A DNA stretch of 6,796 nucleotides from DATJXG01 sp035500455 (lineage in GTDB: Bacteria > Acidobacteriota > Terriglobia > Terriglobales > Acidobacteriaceae), in NCBI GenBank assembly GCA_035500455.1, contig DATJXG010000020.1, positions 1 to 6,796 on the forward strand. The letters run 5' to 3'. This document shows, in pieces, positions 6,297-6,796 of the stretch; position 1 is the first letter of the stretch; each line of letters opens with the position of its first letter. The translations under genes and the position numbers were made by a program. Below the pieces are notes generated by a model. That model did not search any database and had not been told where the DNA came from. It worked only from the letters and a program-made list of their open reading frames with translations.

Positions 6297-6385
6297 TGAA
6301 CCCTGCCTGAAAACAACCACAAGGGACATCAAAAAGAGGACACGCGAAGTCACACCGGGAGCGCATGGCCGCATGCAACCGCTAT

Positions 6386-6415
6386 TTGCGGCGCGGGCGC
6401 GGGGAGCGATAAACT
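6386..6415 (+). promoter_or_regulatory. Candidate promoter for the DAHP synthase gene
   Basis: TTGCGG at 6386-6391 and GATAAA at 6408-6413 (16-bp spacing), or TAAACT at 6410-6415 (18 bp), form a weak sigma70-like pair. The leader would be about 55-60 nt. Match to consensus is partial. Confidence 0.3.
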
Positions 6416-6467
6416 CAAACACTTGGCCGTCTGGACGGGCTAATCTCCGTTCCTGCACGAGTTCATC

Positions 6468-6473
6468 AGAGGA
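6468..6473 (+). promoter_or_regulatory. Ribosome binding site of the DAHP synthase gene
   Basis: AGAGGA lies 5 nt before the ATG at 6479, a slightly short but usable spacing that supports this start. Confidence 0.6.
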
Positions 6474-6478
6474 TTCCC

Positions 6479-6796
6479 ATGTTAGTCGTCATGCAAGCCC
6501 ACGCCACCGAAGAGCAGGTGCGGGCGGTTTGCCAAAAAGTCGAACAACTGGGGTACCGCGCCCACCCCATGCCGGGAGCGCAGCGCACCGCCATTGGCAT
6601 TACCGGCAACGCGCGCGAGGTTGAGCCCAGCGCGCTCGAAGAAATGCCCGGCGTGCAGGAACTGATTCAGGTCAGCAAGCCCTACAAGCTGGTAAGCCGC
6701 GAACTCAAAGAAGACAACACGGTCATCCGCTTTCCCGGCACCGAAGCCACCATTGGCGGCCCAGGACTCGCCATCATGGCCGGCCCATGCGCCATC
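6479..6796 (+). CDS. aroF: 3-deoxy-7-phosphoheptulonate (DAHP) synthase, type I-beta-like, 3' partial
   Basis: The first 106 codons are present and the frame runs off the window. DAHP synthase condenses phosphoenolpyruvate with erythrose 4-phosphate, the first step of the shikimate pathway, in the cytoplasm. Residues 1-67 (MLVVMQAHATEEQV..., LGYRAHPMPG, RTAIGITG, LEEMPGVQELIQVSKPYK) form the ferredoxin-like N-terminal domain known from Thermotoga DAHP synthase, where it mediates feedback inhibition by aromatic amino acids. The KPYKLVSRE linker follows, and the catalytic barrel opens at IGGPGLAIMAGPCAI (92-106). The Cys of the GPC motif, C104, is the expected metal ligand. The family usually reads GPCSVES here; the Ala for Ser is minor. 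The ATG has a ribosome site 5 nt upstream. Catalytic residues further downstream cannot be checked. Confidence 0.92.
   Translation, partial: MLVVMQAHATEEQVRAVCQKVEQLGYRAHPMPGAQRTAIGITGNAREVEPSALEEMPGVQELIQVSKPYKLVSRELKEDNTVIRFPGTEATIGGPGLAIMAGPCAI

Larger units (their letters stand above)
6143..6478. other. Divergent region between endonuclease IV and DAHP synthase
   Basis: This 336-bp stretch holds no convincing conserved gene. The endonuclease IV frame stays open through 6143-6322 as a possible N-terminal extension. It contains a candidate promoter facing each way, a 12-bp perfect palindrome at 6285-6296, and an inverted pair GGTTGCAT (6275-6282) and ATGCAACC (6373-6380). Confidence 0.5.

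Noticed and set aside
1..6796. A novel defence, mobile or biosynthetic system
   Set aside because: All long genes fall into recognisable families with intact motifs, and none forms a coherent novel cluster within the window.

Overview
This window looks like an ordinary chromosomal stretch from a GC-rich Gram-negative bacterium, most likely an acidobacterium (Acidobacteriota, near Korobacter/Terriglobia). That assignment is inferred from several things: two CRTAC1-type (FG-GAP plus ASPIC/UnbV) exported proteins side by side, a periplasmic-type GH37 trehalase, frequent TTG/GTG starts, high GC and a GC-rich palindromic intergenic repeat. No single feature proves the taxon.

Layout. 1-164 (+) is the last 53 codons of an ASPIC/UnbV-domain protein that begins outside the window. 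It ends 2 bp from the stop of a convergent second member of the same family, 167-1978 (-). That second protein is a 603-residue Tat-signal protein with seven Asp-rich FG-GAP/VCBS calcium-loop motifs and a C-terminal ASPIC/UnbV domain. A 361-bp divergent gap (1979-2339) follows. It contains a perfect 7-bp GC hairpin and a possible 13-codon leader ORF that overlaps the next start. 2340-4196 (+) encodes a secreted GH37 trehalase. It keeps both catalytic carboxylates, but the glycine-rich GGGGEY lid motif is replaced. A hairpin at 4263-4292 separates it from a convergent pair of genes on the minus strand. These are an FAH-superfamily enzyme resembling 2-keto-3-deoxy-D-arabinonate dehydratase (4294-5115) and, upstream of it, endonuclease IV (5252-6142). 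The two are separated by a 136-bp gap holding a REP-like palindrome. A 336-bp divergent region (6143-6478) leads to the first 106 codons of a type I-beta-like DAHP synthase (6479 to the window end, +).

How the genes relate. They do not form one visible pathway. The two CRTAC1 proteins and the trehalase are envelope or periplasm proteins. The FAH enzyme, endonuclease IV and DAHP synthase are cytoplasmic sugar-acid, DNA-repair and aromatic-biosynthesis functions. I found no mobile element, tRNA, rRNA or CRISPR, and no convincing unknown multigene system. The points most worth a second look are the tail-to-tail CRTAC1 pair, the trehalase lid replacement and the small structured elements between genes.
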